Source: Meira nashicola
Lineage: Eukaryota; Basidiomycota; Exobasidiomycetes; Exobasidiales; Brachybasidiaceae
DNA length: 64,000 bases
NCBI GenBank assembly: GCA_001600355.1
Contig: BCJU01000001.1
Location: forward strand, 6,758,013-6,822,012
Reading direction: 5' to 3'
Under the pieces are notes generated by a model. That model did no database searches. It was not told the origin of the DNA and worked only from the letters and a program-made list of their open reading frames with translations. Shown here one piece after another: positions 32,033 to 41,868 of this stretch (the stretch's first letter is position 1; the number at the start of each line of letters is the position of its first letter). Both the position numbers and the translations under genes were made by a program.

Positions 32033-32059
32033 CCTTTCAAAAAATTTTCGAGGTCATAT

Positions 32060-32791
32060 TTGAAAGTTTAGAAAAAGCATAGAATTACATACAGTAGTGA
32101 TCCAAAATCACCTAAACGGCTGAGCATCTCTAAAAATATGGAGGCTTACATCCGAACTTATGTTTCCGCAAGCTTTGCCGTGACATTTCTTTATTAATGC
32201 ACGCATAGAAGAAGGCGAGTATGCCTCTTAGCTTTCATAGCGGATCACCTCTCTATCGATCACCGAGGAATTCCATTCATCCACAGAAATACAGCAATTG
32301 GTGGTTGAATTTAGACTCTGCTATCCAATTGTCACTTCAAAGACGTACGTACGTACGGAAGTGCATTTACGGAGGGCCTAAGAATGCATTTATCCATAAT
32401 TCATTCCGCACAAGCGGTTGCCCGCGCGTTAAACTGGTACAGATGCGTACGTAAGCGTTTTCACGTGTTTTTGTTAGGCGTAGGGAAGATTCAATACCCC
32501 CCAAATGTTCTTGGTATTATGCGGCGGTCTCCGTCTTCTTTTTTAACCACCATTGCTTGCCAGCGTTGACGTCCGCTTCATCCAAAATTCCTTTTATCAT
32601 CTTGTTCAGCGTGATTGTTGAATTTGAGAAAAGAAAAAGAGAAAAAAAAGAAAACTATCATATAAGCGCGGAATTTGTGAGACGGAGAAAGAAAGAAAAA
32701 GGGAAAAGAAGAGCACACAAAATAAAAAACATCATCTGAATTGATTTGTGACTTGGCCGATTCGCGCAAAAGAAAAAAGCAGAAATAGGGT
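32060..32791. promoter_or_regulatory. Upstream region of RNA14
   Basis: About 0.7 kb without a supported gene. It contains a short ACGT tandem run near 32345-32360 and a strongly purine-rich (A/G) plus-strand tract from about 32625 to 32740, just before the RNA14 start, probably 5' UTR. Confidence 0.4.
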
Positions 32792-35740
32792 ATGGCGGAT
32801 TCTTCTTCATCTAATGAACCCATTCCGTCTACGGATGGCGTACAGGAGAATGTCAATAATTCAAACGAAAATGCTATAGAACAACCTGAAGATGTTGGTA
32901 CTGCTAATTCATCTGTTATCGGTACATCAGAGAGTGAGCCTGTTGGAAATGAAGGTGAATTTAAGTCAAATGTTGTTACTGAGAACAATCAATCTGAAAT
33001 GGTGATGGAAGAAAAGACAAAGCAAAAGACAAAAGAAAAACGATCTGTTCGTTTTGCACTCGAAGGAGAAGAAGATCAAAATGCTTCTCAGAACGGCCCT
33101 GAGTCAAGCGAATCTCAAGACAACGTCGACATCCCTCTTCCACCAGCGGAAGCTGTACAGAGGGTTTCCAATGGACAGGAGCAACATGCAGAACCATCTG
33201 CACCTGCAATCAGCTCGGGTGGAGTACAACAAGTGAATACATCGTTCGAATCATTTACCGAACAAGCACCTTCACTAACGCCTGCCGACCATGCAAAGTT
33301 GTTACGTGAAAGAGTGGATCGTGATTCTCGTGATGGAGATGCATGGCTTGGTTTGATCGAAGATGCTGCAGCACGAGCTGATCTGGACGCATTACGAAAA
33401 ACATACGAGGAATTCTTCGTCATCTTTCCCAATGCTGCAAGACAATGGCAAGATTATGCTTCAGTGGAATTATCTCATTCAGAATTTGCAAATGTGGAAA
33501 ATATCTTTACACGTTGTTTACGTACAACACCATCAACGGATTTATGGCAGTTTTATCTATCGTACACTCGTCGTGTCAATCCTCTGCCGCCTTCAGCAGG
33601 AGCACAAAAAGCAGCAAATGGAGCCGAAAGTGATCGGGAAAAAGTAAGAAAGGTGATCGAAGGAGCATACGAATTCGCGTTACGATTCATCGGTCAAAGT
33701 CGTGATTCAGGTGAAGTATGGAGGGATTATATCAATTTGCTCAAAGAACGTGAGACTTCAAATCAATGGCAAGCAGGACAAAAGATGGATGATATCCGTC
33801 GTGCTTACCAACGTGCAGTCGCTGTTCCATTGGCAATCGTAGAACAAATTTGGCGTGAATATGATGCATATGAGAACGGATTGAACAGAATCACTGCGAA
33901 GAAATTCCTCGCAGATCGTTCACCTGCTTACATGACAGCAAGAAGTGTGTTTAGGGAAATGCGCACATTGACAGACAGTTTGTACAGACCGCAACTTCCA
34001 CGAGTACCTTGTTGGGCAACGCCACCGAGTCTCGAAGCCGTCGTTTCGCCCTTGACTGTGGTACGAGATCGACACAATATTGAATTGTGGAAGAAGTACC
34101 TCAAGTGGGAAGAGAGTAATCCTCTGCAATTAGAAGATGTTCAAGCCTTGCAAACTCGTGTCATTTTGGCTTATCGCAAAAGTGTAATGCATATGCGCTT
34201 CTATCCGGAGTTATGGTACATGGCTTCGATCTATTTGCAAAAGTGTGAAAGAGAGGAAGAAGCGGTTACATGGTTAAGAAATGGTATGGAAGCGTGTGCT
34301 GGAAGTTCGTTACTTTCATTTGCATTTATCGAACAAGCTGAGAGACACAGCCAGACACAGGGATGCAACGAAATATTTGAACAATTATTAAATTGGATTC
34401 ACACAGAAATCGATAAGCTTAACGAACATTTAGATGTTAAGATCAAAACGATCGAAGCAGAAGCTGAAAGACAAAAAGCTGAAGTAGCTGCCAGGAAGCG
34501 AGATGAAGGTGCTGCAGATGCTATTGAAGGAGAAGAACGAGAAGAATTACGCAAGATGGAAGAAAGAAGGGAAGAACGTAGAATTGCTGAAAGGGAACGT
34601 GTACGACCAAGGATCGAAGAAATGAAAGAATATGCATCTTTGGTTTGGATTAAACATATGCATTTCGCACGTAGAACGGAAGGACAAAAACCTTCTCGTA
34701 CCATCTTTGCACGTGCACGTAAGAGCAAATACTGTACTTGGCAAATATTTGAAGCGAATGCATTGATGGAATATCATACAAACAAGGATGTCGTTGTGGC
34801 CACAAAAGTGTTTGAGTTGGCATTAAAGACGTATGGAAGCGATGAAGCATTTGTTGTACGCTATTTGGATTTCTTGTTAGCAATCAACGATGATAACAAT
34901 GCTCGTGCCTTGTTTGAACGAACTGTTGGCAATTTCACACCTGATCGTGCAAGACCGATTTGGGATCGATGGTCACAGTATGAATATAGTTTTGGCGATT
35001 CAGCATCGATTGCAAAGATTGAAGAAAGATTATCACAAGTATACCCAGAGGAAAATGCAACAAAAAGATTAATGAATAGGAATACATATATGGATTTGGA
35101 TATCGTTGGACCGCGTGATTTGGGTGTTAGAACTCTAGCAGCATCAGCGGGAGGAGGTGCAAGTGCAGCAGAAAGAGCAACAATTGCTTCTCGTGAATTA
35201 GCACAAGAGATGGAGGGTAATTCCGTGATTGGGGCACCAACTGGACCAAGGATGGATACATTGCAATCGATTGCTGAAGAACCGATGATGAAACGTCCAA
35301 GGCTCAATTCAACCACTCCACCTCCTTCTACGCATTATCGTGGTGGAGTTGTGGGAGGTGCTGCTCCTTCGGGACCGCGTGGTGTCAAGAGAAGTGTCAG
35401 TCCGCCATCACGATATGTGCCTCCTCCTAGAGGTGAACCTGGTATTCAATCGCCTCAATTGCAACATCCCAACAACGCACAACACCAGCAACAACAACAA
35501 CAGTCTCACTATTTGGAATTACCTGATGGAGTCATGTATCTATTGAATACTTTACCAAACGCTTCCTTCTTCGATGGACCAGTTTTTCCAGCAGAAAGTA
35601 TTATAGATTCACTTTTGAACGCAAACGTTCCTGCTGCTACGGACTTCTTTGCTAAACAACAACGAAATGGCCCTGCACAAAATGCTGGTGGAAGAGGTGG
35701 AAGAAGAGGTGGATTTGGTCGTGGCGGAAGACGATTCTGA
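32792..35740 (+). CDS. RNA14: mRNA 3'-end processing protein RNA14 (CstF-77)
   Basis: This intronless frame has 982 residues. After an acidic low-complexity N-terminus (about 1-165), a HAT-repeat (half-a-TPR) solenoid runs to about residue 790. Examples are DLWQFYLSYTRRVNP, SLVWIKHMHFARRTEG and DEAFVVRYLDFLLAINDDNN followed by ARALFERTV, which match CstF-77/Rna14 closely. In yeast, Rna14 dimerises and together with Rna15 and Pcf11 forms cleavage factor IA, which acts with the polyadenylation machinery at pre-mRNA 3' ends. A charged coiled segment at about 545-615, rich in Glu/Arg/Lys, interrupts the repeats. The C-terminal part is Pro/Gln-rich, followed by a hydrophobic segment and an Arg/Gly-rich end (RGGRRGGFGRGGRRF) that may bind RNA. 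That RG tail is not a feature I know from yeast Rna14. Confidence 0.92.
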   Translation: MADSSSSNEPIPSTDGVQENVNNSNENAIEQPEDVGTANSSVIGTSESEPVGNEGEFKSNVVTENNQSEMVMEEKTKQKTKEKRSVRFALEGEEDQNASQNGPESSESQDNVDIPLPPAEAVQRVSNGQEQHAEPSAPAISSGGVQQVNTSFESFTEQAPSLTPADHAKLLRERVDRDSRDGDAWLGLIEDAAARADLDALRKTYEEFFVIFPNAARQWQDYASVELSHSEFANVENIFTRCLRTTPSTDLWQFYLSYTRRVNPLPPSAGAQKAANGAESDREKVRKVIEGAYEFALRFIGQSRDSGEVWRDYINLLKERETSNQWQAGQKMDDIRRAYQRAVAVPLAIVEQIWREYDAYENGLNRITAKKFLADRSPAYMTARSVFREMRTLTDSLYRPQLPRVPCWATPPSLEAVVSPLTVVRDRHNIELWKKYLKWEESNPLQLEDVQALQTRVILAYRKSVMHMRFYPELWYMASIYLQKCEREEEAVTWLRNGMEACAGSSLLSFAFIEQAERHSQTQGCNEIFEQLLNWIHTEIDKLNEHLDVKIKTIEAEAERQKAEVAARKRDEGAADAIEGEEREELRKMEERREERRIAERERVRPRIEEMKEYASLVWIKHMHFARRTEGQKPSRTIFARARKSKYCTWQIFEANALMEYHTNKDVVVATKVFELALKTYGSDEAFVVRYLDFLLAINDDNNARALFERTVGNFTPDRARPIWDRWSQYEYSFGDSASIAKIEERLSQVYPEENATKRLMNRNTYMDLDIVGPRDLGVRTLAASAGGGASAAERATIASRELAQEMEGNSVIGAPTGPRMDTLQSIAEEPMMKRPRLNSTTPPPSTHYRGGVVGGAAPSGPRGVKRSVSPPSRYVPPPRGEPGIQSPQLQHPNNAQHQQQQQQSHYLELPDGVMYLLNTLPNASFFDGPVFPAESIIDSLLNANVPAATDFFAKQQRNGPAQNAGGRGGRRGGFGRGGRRF

Positions 35741-36534
35741 TTTCTTTAAAAAACAATTGTAAACATAGACATGCTCTTCATACAATACATGTAACGTACA
35801 ATATTCTTGTCTCACCATCATCAATTAATGATGACTAGATCTCTGCTTATTATGGCTCTACTTAGGCTAACGCTTTACGTGTGTTCCTGTCTTGTAGTCT
35901 ATGTTTTGGTCCATGTTTGTTTCATGCAAGCGTGCGTCGCGCCTAGATGAATGGACGTGTTAAATCATCAACGCTATTTCGCTTAAGAAGGAAATTTTGT
36001 ATTTTTTTATTTTTATTTTTTCTCCACTTCAACACTGGTAGAACCAGAGAACAACACCAAAATGATCGTGTACAAACAGCAAGATTAACACTCACTCGAA
36101 CAGACTGGCAAAATGAACTCTGGTCCTGATGAGCGTATCATCGGGATTGCATCAATCGATATGCGAGGTAGGAGGGGCAGGTATAGGAGGAGTATGTAGA
36201 TTCTACTTGACATCTTGTGAATCTTGACAACCGATAGAAGGTGAATGTGTGTATACATGCTGCTTGTATAATTTTAGAAGCATACTGCATACATTCGTAC
36301 ACAACAGTAGAATTGTATATTGAACCTTTCATTTCTTTTATTTTTGTTGTTTTTCCAACTCCTACTGATATCAATCAAAGAAAAAGAAAAAGCCACAAGT
36401 ACATATCTATCTTCTTCATCACTCGCTTTACCAATCTCAACTGATGAACAGGTCGCTAGATGATACGTATCTAAAAGCTTAATTGACGGAAAAGAAGAGG
36501 TTCAGACATTTCACTTGTCTTTGCTATCTCAAAG
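35741..36534. promoter_or_regulatory. Intergenic region with a short upstream ORF
   Basis: This separates RNA14 from the membrane-protein gene on the same strand. The only coding-like item is a 28-codon frame at 36113-36199 (starting MNSGPDERIIGIAS, ending in an Arg-rich tail), preceded by AAA. It could be a uORF or a first exon, but no splice to the next frame works. An acceptor-like CTCAAAG directly precedes the next ATG. Confidence 0.4.
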
Positions 36535-39500
36535 ATGGATCCAGGAGCTATAGCTCAAGCCAGTCCGGGTGGTCTTTTTGATCCTGCAACATTAGCAGGT
36601 GCGGTAACAAATGCAATCGTTGCAACACAAGCAGCTGCGGCTGGTTTACCAACAACTGCAGCACCAAATGATGGACTTGTAACTCCAACTTCTCAAGCCT
36701 TGCCAGAATCTAGCGTTAGTGATTCTCCAACCTCATCACCTAATGAAGCGTCATCATCTTCTGCTTCTCCGATGAGTAGTAGCGGTAGCATGTCTTCAAA
36801 ATCATCTGCTTCTCTTTCTAGTAAAGCAAGCAGTACAAATACAGCAGATGCGAAACATGATGATAATGGAGGATATAAATTTCATATTACTTGGTTAATA
36901 CCTGTTTTTGTACTTTTGGGACTTTTGTTATTGCTTGCCGTTGGAGGAAAGATTTGGGGTAGAGTTTCATTTGCAAAAGAACGAGCAGTAAAGAGACAAC
37001 AACGTTTACAAGCTCAAAGAAAAGCAAGTATGCTTCAACATCAATCACAGAGAGGCTCACAACTACAATCAGACTATCATTCAACAGCTAACCAAGAAGA
37101 TGAATGGCAAGAAAAAGGTTGGGGTCAATACGACAATTATCCTCCTAATCCAGATGAAAGTTTAGAAATGCAAAGAAAGTATGCCGAATTTGATGCAATC
37201 GAAGAAGAGGATGAAGAAGAAGATTTTCGCAAGAGTAGCTCCAGTCAAGATCACAGACAAGAAGGTGTAGAACTGTATGATGGGCCTGTACAAGTTCCTT
37301 ATGATGATGGCAGTGAAACAGAGTCTGAACATGAACTCAAAGGACCTCTTTCAGCTTTGGGCGGCCATCTTGCAGGTCAACGCAATGGACGTGCACTTCC
37401 GCCTCCTGCTCGGATGGAAATGGAAAGATATGGAAATATGGTCAAGGCAAATAGTTGGTGGAGCGTACAATGGAATCGTCATTTTGGAACAAATCAAGAT
37501 GAGAATGGAAGGTATGCTGGAGTTATAGATGAAGAAAAGAGACGAAAGTCTAGAGATACTGCATCTGCTTGGTTGGCCGGTCAAAGAAGTGCTCTTGGAT
37601 CAACAGATAATCTTGCAGAATTAGAACAAACACAACAGCCTACAGGTAATGCATGGTCACGACTTAAACAATCTATTGGATGGGGCTTTGATGGTTCTTC
37701 GCCTGCTTTGGATATGGATAGAGCAAACCGTATTCATGCACTTGTTGTTCCTCCTCAACCGCCTACTCTTTGGTCAAGGATACCGCTGGAAGATGATGAT
37801 AATCATGCTGGAGATTTTGGCAGACGGCAATCGGTAGCCTCACGAAGTCATGTTCCTGTTGAATTATTTGATGGGCCGGTGAATTTGCAACGACAACAAT
37901 CATTTGGTCAGCCTCCTGTGATGTCACTAGATCGAAGTCTTCCACCGACACCTTTCTCGATAATAGGTACACCTGCACCTGCTGATGCATTAATGATGTC
38001 AAATGGGAAGAAAAGAGAAGGATCATTGAAAAGAGCTAGAACGATGGAAGCAAATACAAGTACACCAAACTCTCAAGTCAGTTCAAGGTCGCACACTATG
38101 AAAGAACCCAAAAGATCTGCTCTTTCAAGATCAAATACGAACAATCAAGCCAAACGATCAAAATCATTAAGATTTAGTGAAGATGTGCCAAAAACACAAG
38201 CAGTTGAAAGCGATGCTGAGGATGATGACGATAATAATTTGCGTAGGTATAAATCAATGAGTTCTGTTGCTGCTTCTGCAGCTTCTGCAGCAAGAGGAAA
38301 GATCGATTCCACAGGTGCAGGGGTAAGAAAAGAAGGTGTATCTAGGCAAAAGACGTTTGCTGGACCAAATTCAAAATCGAAACGAAAGCCAGCTCCCGTA
38401 ACGCCAGATGCGGAAGTGGACGTTGGTAAAAGTTCATTTACTGCATTGAAACCTGCTCGGGAAGTACAAAAGAGACCGGTTAATTTTGGTAGCGATGAGG
38501 AAAATGACACCAAGATTAGCAAACCTGATGGTGAATCTCAAATTCCAAGTCTCGATAGTTTCATGCTTGCAAGATCTCGTACAAAGAAGCAGAAACAAGT
38601 TGATCGGATCAACAGTCTTTCAGAAAGAGATTTAAATGCTATGAACGTGGATAAAGCAACAGTAGAAGAAGCAAAGATGAAGCTTGACAACCTAAAAGAA
38701 CAAATTCTTGAACAAGAAGATTTGAATAGATCGCCAGATTTGCAAGCAGTTGATGATTTAGCAACAGAGATTGATTCAGTCTTGTTGAGCGTGATTGCCA
38801 GAAGCAATACTAGTAAAAGTTATGCTCGATCGGTTGGTGGATTTGCATCTGCAGCACCTACTCCTCATATCAAAAGTATGGATGAGAATGAATCACCGTC
38901 TAAATTTAACAAAACAAATATCTTAACACCTGCTACGCCAACAACACCAATGACGCCTAGAACAATGGCACGTACGGGAACATGGCATAAGAGTAATGGT
39001 CGTTGGGTTCGTACATCGCCTACAACAGGAAAAGAGCAGATTACAAGTTTGCAAAATACACCAATCGCTGCGATGGGAAAGACTGTACAGTTATCACCTT
39101 TCACGCCTAATGGAAACACAGCGGCTATGAAGTTGCCAACCTCGTTACCAAGAGCACTCCTATCAGGCTCACCTGAAAGGAAGATCATTCCGTTACCTTT
39201 GGGAGATGGTGAGGATCGATACACTCCTCAAGGTGGAAGAAGAAATACAGGTTCAGTCATTTCGTCCTATTCTGCTTCCAGTAAATCAAATGCGAGTGAA
39301 AGTAGCAATCGATCTTCCAAAGTATCTCAATATGCGATCGGAGATAGTCGAGGAAATCTTCGACCGGAAAGCGGTTCAGGGCTGATGACGAACAGAAGAT
39401 CCGTTCATTCACAAATTAGTGAACATGATTTATTTTTCACGTCTCGTCAAACGCCATCTTTTACTGGAGATAGTCCAACAAAATCTCATTCATTACGGTC

Positions 39501-39963
39501 TAATCATTCTTCCACTCCTCTTGAATCAGCTGCAGATGAAGAAGATGATACTCAACAAAATTCTGGCCTCTCTCCCAAGCGTAGAGCTGCACTGGCCAAA
39601 AGGAAAGATTCTCCTCGTCGTTACACTACCAAATTAGCAACAGGTGAAGAACAAGAAGCGGAAGATGATGACGATGAAAATTTTGATGCTAGTGATATTA
39701 TTGATGCTTATAATGCGCTCAAAACTCCTAAATCACAAGATGGTGATTCAATTTTCGAAGGAGAAGAGATTTTATCACCTGAACAAAACAAACCAAACGC
39801 ACAACAACAACAATATCGATTACATACCGGAAAATCTTTACGTACTCCAGCTGAAAAGATGCGTGAAAGACAATATGCTATGGATCGTGTGCAAAGTATT
39901 GTTACCCGAGCACATGCAGCTCGATTGCAAAAAACTCCACCAGAGTTGTGGATGGATAATTAG
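36535..39963 (+). CDS. Serine-rich single-pass membrane protein, function unknown
   Basis: This intronless frame has 1,142 residues. Residues 1-115 are Ala/Thr/Ser-rich with a dense Ser tract, as expected for an O-mannosylated outer segment. One transmembrane helix follows at about 121-143 (ITWLIPVFVLLGLLLLLAVGG), then a basic KERAVKRQQRLQAQRK stop-transfer. The remaining 1,000 residues are a disordered, probably cytosolic tail rich in Ser, SP/TP and acidic clusters, with repeated ELFDGPV/ELYDGPV motifs (about 250 and 440). No cleavable signal peptide is evident. The layout recalls fungal cell-surface sensors of the Wsc/Mid2 type, but there is no WSC domain and no homologue that I recognise. 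Confidence 0.7.
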   Translation: MDPGAIAQASPGGLFDPATLAGAVTNAIVATQAAAAGLPTTAAPNDGLVTPTSQALPESSVSDSPTSSPNEASSSSASPMSSSGSMSSKSSASLSSKASSTNTADAKHDDNGGYKFHITWLIPVFVLLGLLLLLAVGGKIWGRVSFAKERAVKRQQRLQAQRKASMLQHQSQRGSQLQSDYHSTANQEDEWQEKGWGQYDNYPPNPDESLEMQRKYAEFDAIEEEDEEEDFRKSSSSQDHRQEGVELYDGPVQVPYDDGSETESEHELKGPLSALGGHLAGQRNGRALPPPARMEMERYGNMVKANSWWSVQWNRHFGTNQDENGRYAGVIDEEKRRKSRDTASAWLAGQRSALGSTDNLAELEQTQQPTGNAWSRLKQSIGWGFDGSSPALDMDRANRIHALVVPPQPPTLWSRIPLEDDDNHAGDFGRRQSVASRSHVPVELFDGPVNLQRQQSFGQPPVMSLDRSLPPTPFSIIGTPAPADALMMSNGKKREGSLKRARTMEANTSTPNSQVSSRSHTMKEPKRSALSRSNTNNQAKRSKSLRFSEDVPKTQAVESDAEDDDDNNLRRYKSMSSVAASAASAARGKIDSTGAGVRKEGVSRQKTFAGPNSKSKRKPAPVTPDAEVDVGKSSFTALKPAREVQKRPVNFGSDEENDTKISKPDGESQIPSLDSFMLARSRTKKQKQVDRINSLSERDLNAMNVDKATVEEAKMKLDNLKEQILEQEDLNRSPDLQAVDDLATEIDSVLLSVIARSNTSKSYARSVGGFASAAPTPHIKSMDENESPSKFNKTNILTPATPTTPMTPRTMARTGTWHKSNGRWVRTSPTTGKEQITSLQNTPIAAMGKTVQLSPFTPNGNTAAMKLPTSLPRALLSGSPERKIIPLPLGDGEDRYTPQGGRRNTGSVISSYSASSKSNASESSNRSSKVSQYAIGDSRGNLRPESGSGLMTNRRSVHSQISEHDLFFTSRQTPSFTGDSPTKSHSLRSNHSSTPLESAADEEDDTQQNSGLSPKRRAALAKRKDSPRRYTTKLATGEEQEAEDDDDENFDASDIIDAYNALKTPKSQDGDSIFEGEEILSPEQNKPNAQQQQYRLHTGKSLRTPAEKMRERQYAMDRVQSIVTRAHAARLQKTPPELWMDN

Positions 39964-40105
39964 GACCACACCCTTTTTCGACTTCTTTTTTCTACCACTC
40001 TTATCATATCTTTTTTATTCATATACAGTGCTCATCCTCACAATAGAGTGCATTTTTAGTTATATATCATTGTGCAAAGTCCAAAAGGTGCAATACTATG
40101 AAACT

Positions 40106-41419
40106 CTAACCAGATGTTCCGAACACGCTGAAACGACGAACGATTCCCGGTCCATGTTCTTCATAATCAGCTTTTGAGAAACAAAAAGAAGGGAAAGTAG
40201 GTAAAGAGCCCAATAAACTTGCACCATGATAAACAGCATATCTTTGCTTTGAATGACTGATCACGTTCACGTCCAAACCGGAAGATCGTGCTCCACTTGC
40301 TGCTTCTGATGCCGCAATTCTTTTATCAACGATTTCACGTAAGTCTTTACGTAGTCTGTGACCGAAATGTGGCATCATCGTACTTCCTCCTGACAGAACA
40401 ATGTTTGAGTATAAGCCACGTCGAACATCAACGGGAGATTGTTGAATGACTGTATCGACAACTTCTGGCAAAGGTGTTAGGAAATCAGACGAGAACAATT
40501 CAGGTTGGAATAATAATTCTCCTGCCAAGAAACGTTCGTAGCCGATATCAACTTCATACTGCCTTCCAGTGACGGAGTGAGTGCCAACGTATTTCTCAAA
40601 GTACTTTGATGGATCAGCATCGTATCTGCGGAACTCTTTCAAGATCGATTGACATGTGTAACCATAATTTTCCTTGATGTGTTCTGCCACACGCCTTGAG
40701 TCTTCTGGTGGAATGTTGGCTGTTTCTCCACGATCACGTAAAAGTTGTTGAACAAAATAGGTGATATCACGACCTGCTAAAGGGATATGCTTGATTGCAC
40801 TTCCGATCACATATCCTTCTGCGACTGGAATAACATGTGTTACACCATCTCCACTATCGATGACGGTACCTGTTAATGTACGATCTGTCACTTTGCTACT
40901 CGTCCAGCTGGCTGCTAAGGCCAAAACTGCTTGAACGGCAATATACAATCCTTTAACGTTGAAAGATTCAAACATAATCTCTGCTGTTTGTTCACGATTT
41001 TCTGGAGGATTAAGTGGTGGTTCGGTCAACATGGTATAATGTTCTTCTGGCTCTGCACGTAAATATTTGAAGAAGCATTGTTCCCAAAATCTTTCCATTA
41101 AATCCCAATTTTCCACTAAACCATGCTTGATAGGCTGTTCAACTTGATATGTTTTACTGTTTGCGATTGCTTCATCTCCGATAAAGAAGTCTAAATCATC
41201 AATTCCACGTTTTGAAGCAATGTTTGAGCCTCCTCCGCTACCCAAACCTCCTGGTTTAGATGGAACATTTGGTCTAGAAGAACTTGTCGTACTTCCTCCG
41301 GCTAAACTACGAGTTGCAATTGCTGTTGGAAACACAAAACTTGGATCAGAATTTCCGGCCCATCCTGCTTTGGTGAAACCGGTACCATTATCGATAATGA
41401 TCACGTTGGAATGCGACAT
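40106..41419 (-). CDS. ARP3: Actin-related protein 3 (Arp2/3 complex)
   Basis: This intronless 437-residue protein of the actin fold has the Arp3-specific stretches [44 protein letters not shown] and [20 protein letters not shown], plus [18 protein letters not shown] near the C-terminus. Arp3 and Arp2 form the pseudo-dimer from which the Arp2/3 complex nucleates branched actin filaments, for example at endocytic patches. Compared with animal Arp3, a Gly/Ser-rich insertion of about 20 residues sits at about 40-68, before DDLDFF. The C-terminus ([16 protein letters not shown]) is of normal length. Its gene is divergent to CCT5, which encodes a subunit of the actin-folding chaperonin; the shared upstream region may allow co-expression, but that is inference. 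Confidence 0.96.
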   Translation of the reverse strand: MSHSNVIIIDNGTGFTKAGWAGNSDPSFVFPTAIATRSLAGGSTTSSSRPNVPSKPGGLGSGGGSNIASKRGIDDLDFFIGDEAIANSKTYQVEQPIKHGLVENWDLMERFWEQCFFKYLRAEPEEHYTMLTEPPLNPPENREQTAEIMFESFNVKGLYIAVQAVLALAASWTSSKVTDRTLTGTVIDSGDGVTHVIPVAEGYVIGSAIKHIPLAGRDITYFVQQLLRDRGETANIPPEDSRRVAEHIKENYGYTCQSILKEFRRYDADPSKYFEKYVGTHSVTGRQYEVDIGYERFLAGELLFQPELFSSDFLTPLPEVVDTVIQQSPVDVRRGLYSNIVLSGGSTMMPHFGHRLRKDLREIVDKRIAASEAASGARSSGLDVNVISHSKQRYAVYHGASLLGSLPTFPSFCFSKADYEEHGPGIVRRFSVFGTSG

Positions 41420-41868
41420 GATGAGCAGCGACCAGCAACAGGCTCAAAGTGCACTTTAAGAGACGGAAAGGTTGAGTCGTGCTGTAGATGAAGATGACCG
41501 TCAATCAGAGGTTTGGATCATGCGATGTGGATGCGAAGGATGCTGTGCCCGTGGAGTGCAGTGCATTTGAACAGCTATCTATCGCTGGGGATCTGGCTGG
41601 CATGGAACAGCGCGCACGGCCCTGAATAGAAATGAAATAATTGTATTCATTGAATACAAATAATGAACGCTCAACTTGTATTGCGTCTGAGAAGATTCTT
41701 CTATGTTATTGTTCCACGCGTAAAGCGGCCAATACACCGGCGCGCTACTGAAAGCATCTTTAAGCTTCTTCTGAATAGAATTAGCGACAAAAAAAATGTC
41801 GTTTACGAGAAGAATGTTTGCTGCTGATCAACACTTTCGCTCATTTCCATAACCTTTTCACAGAAATC
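41420..41868. promoter_or_regulatory. Shared upstream region of ARP3 and CCT5
   Basis: About 0.45 kb between divergent starts. A polypyrimidine stretch ending CCTTTTCACAG sits a few bases before the CCT5 ATG and looks like a 3' splice site, so CCT5 may have a 5' UTR intron whose donor I could not place. Promoter function is inferred from position. Confidence 0.45.

Larger units (their letters stand above)
31295..32050. repeat. Tandem segmental duplication, copy 2 (carries peptide gene B)
   Basis: The second unit of the direct duplication has the same order of landmarks: ATTATTGTACT block, CATGCTTTT block, AAGATGGCTGAGAT block, then the peptide gene and its TATA. Landmark offsets from copy 1 vary between about 849 and 872 bases, which shows small indels since duplication. 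The edges are approximate. Confidence 0.75.

Noticed and set aside
36113..36199. A 28-codon frame before the membrane-protein gene, considered as its first exon
   Set aside because: The only candidate donor (GTAGGA) is poor, and joining to the acceptor-like CTCAAAG puts the next exon out of frame. A uORF at most.
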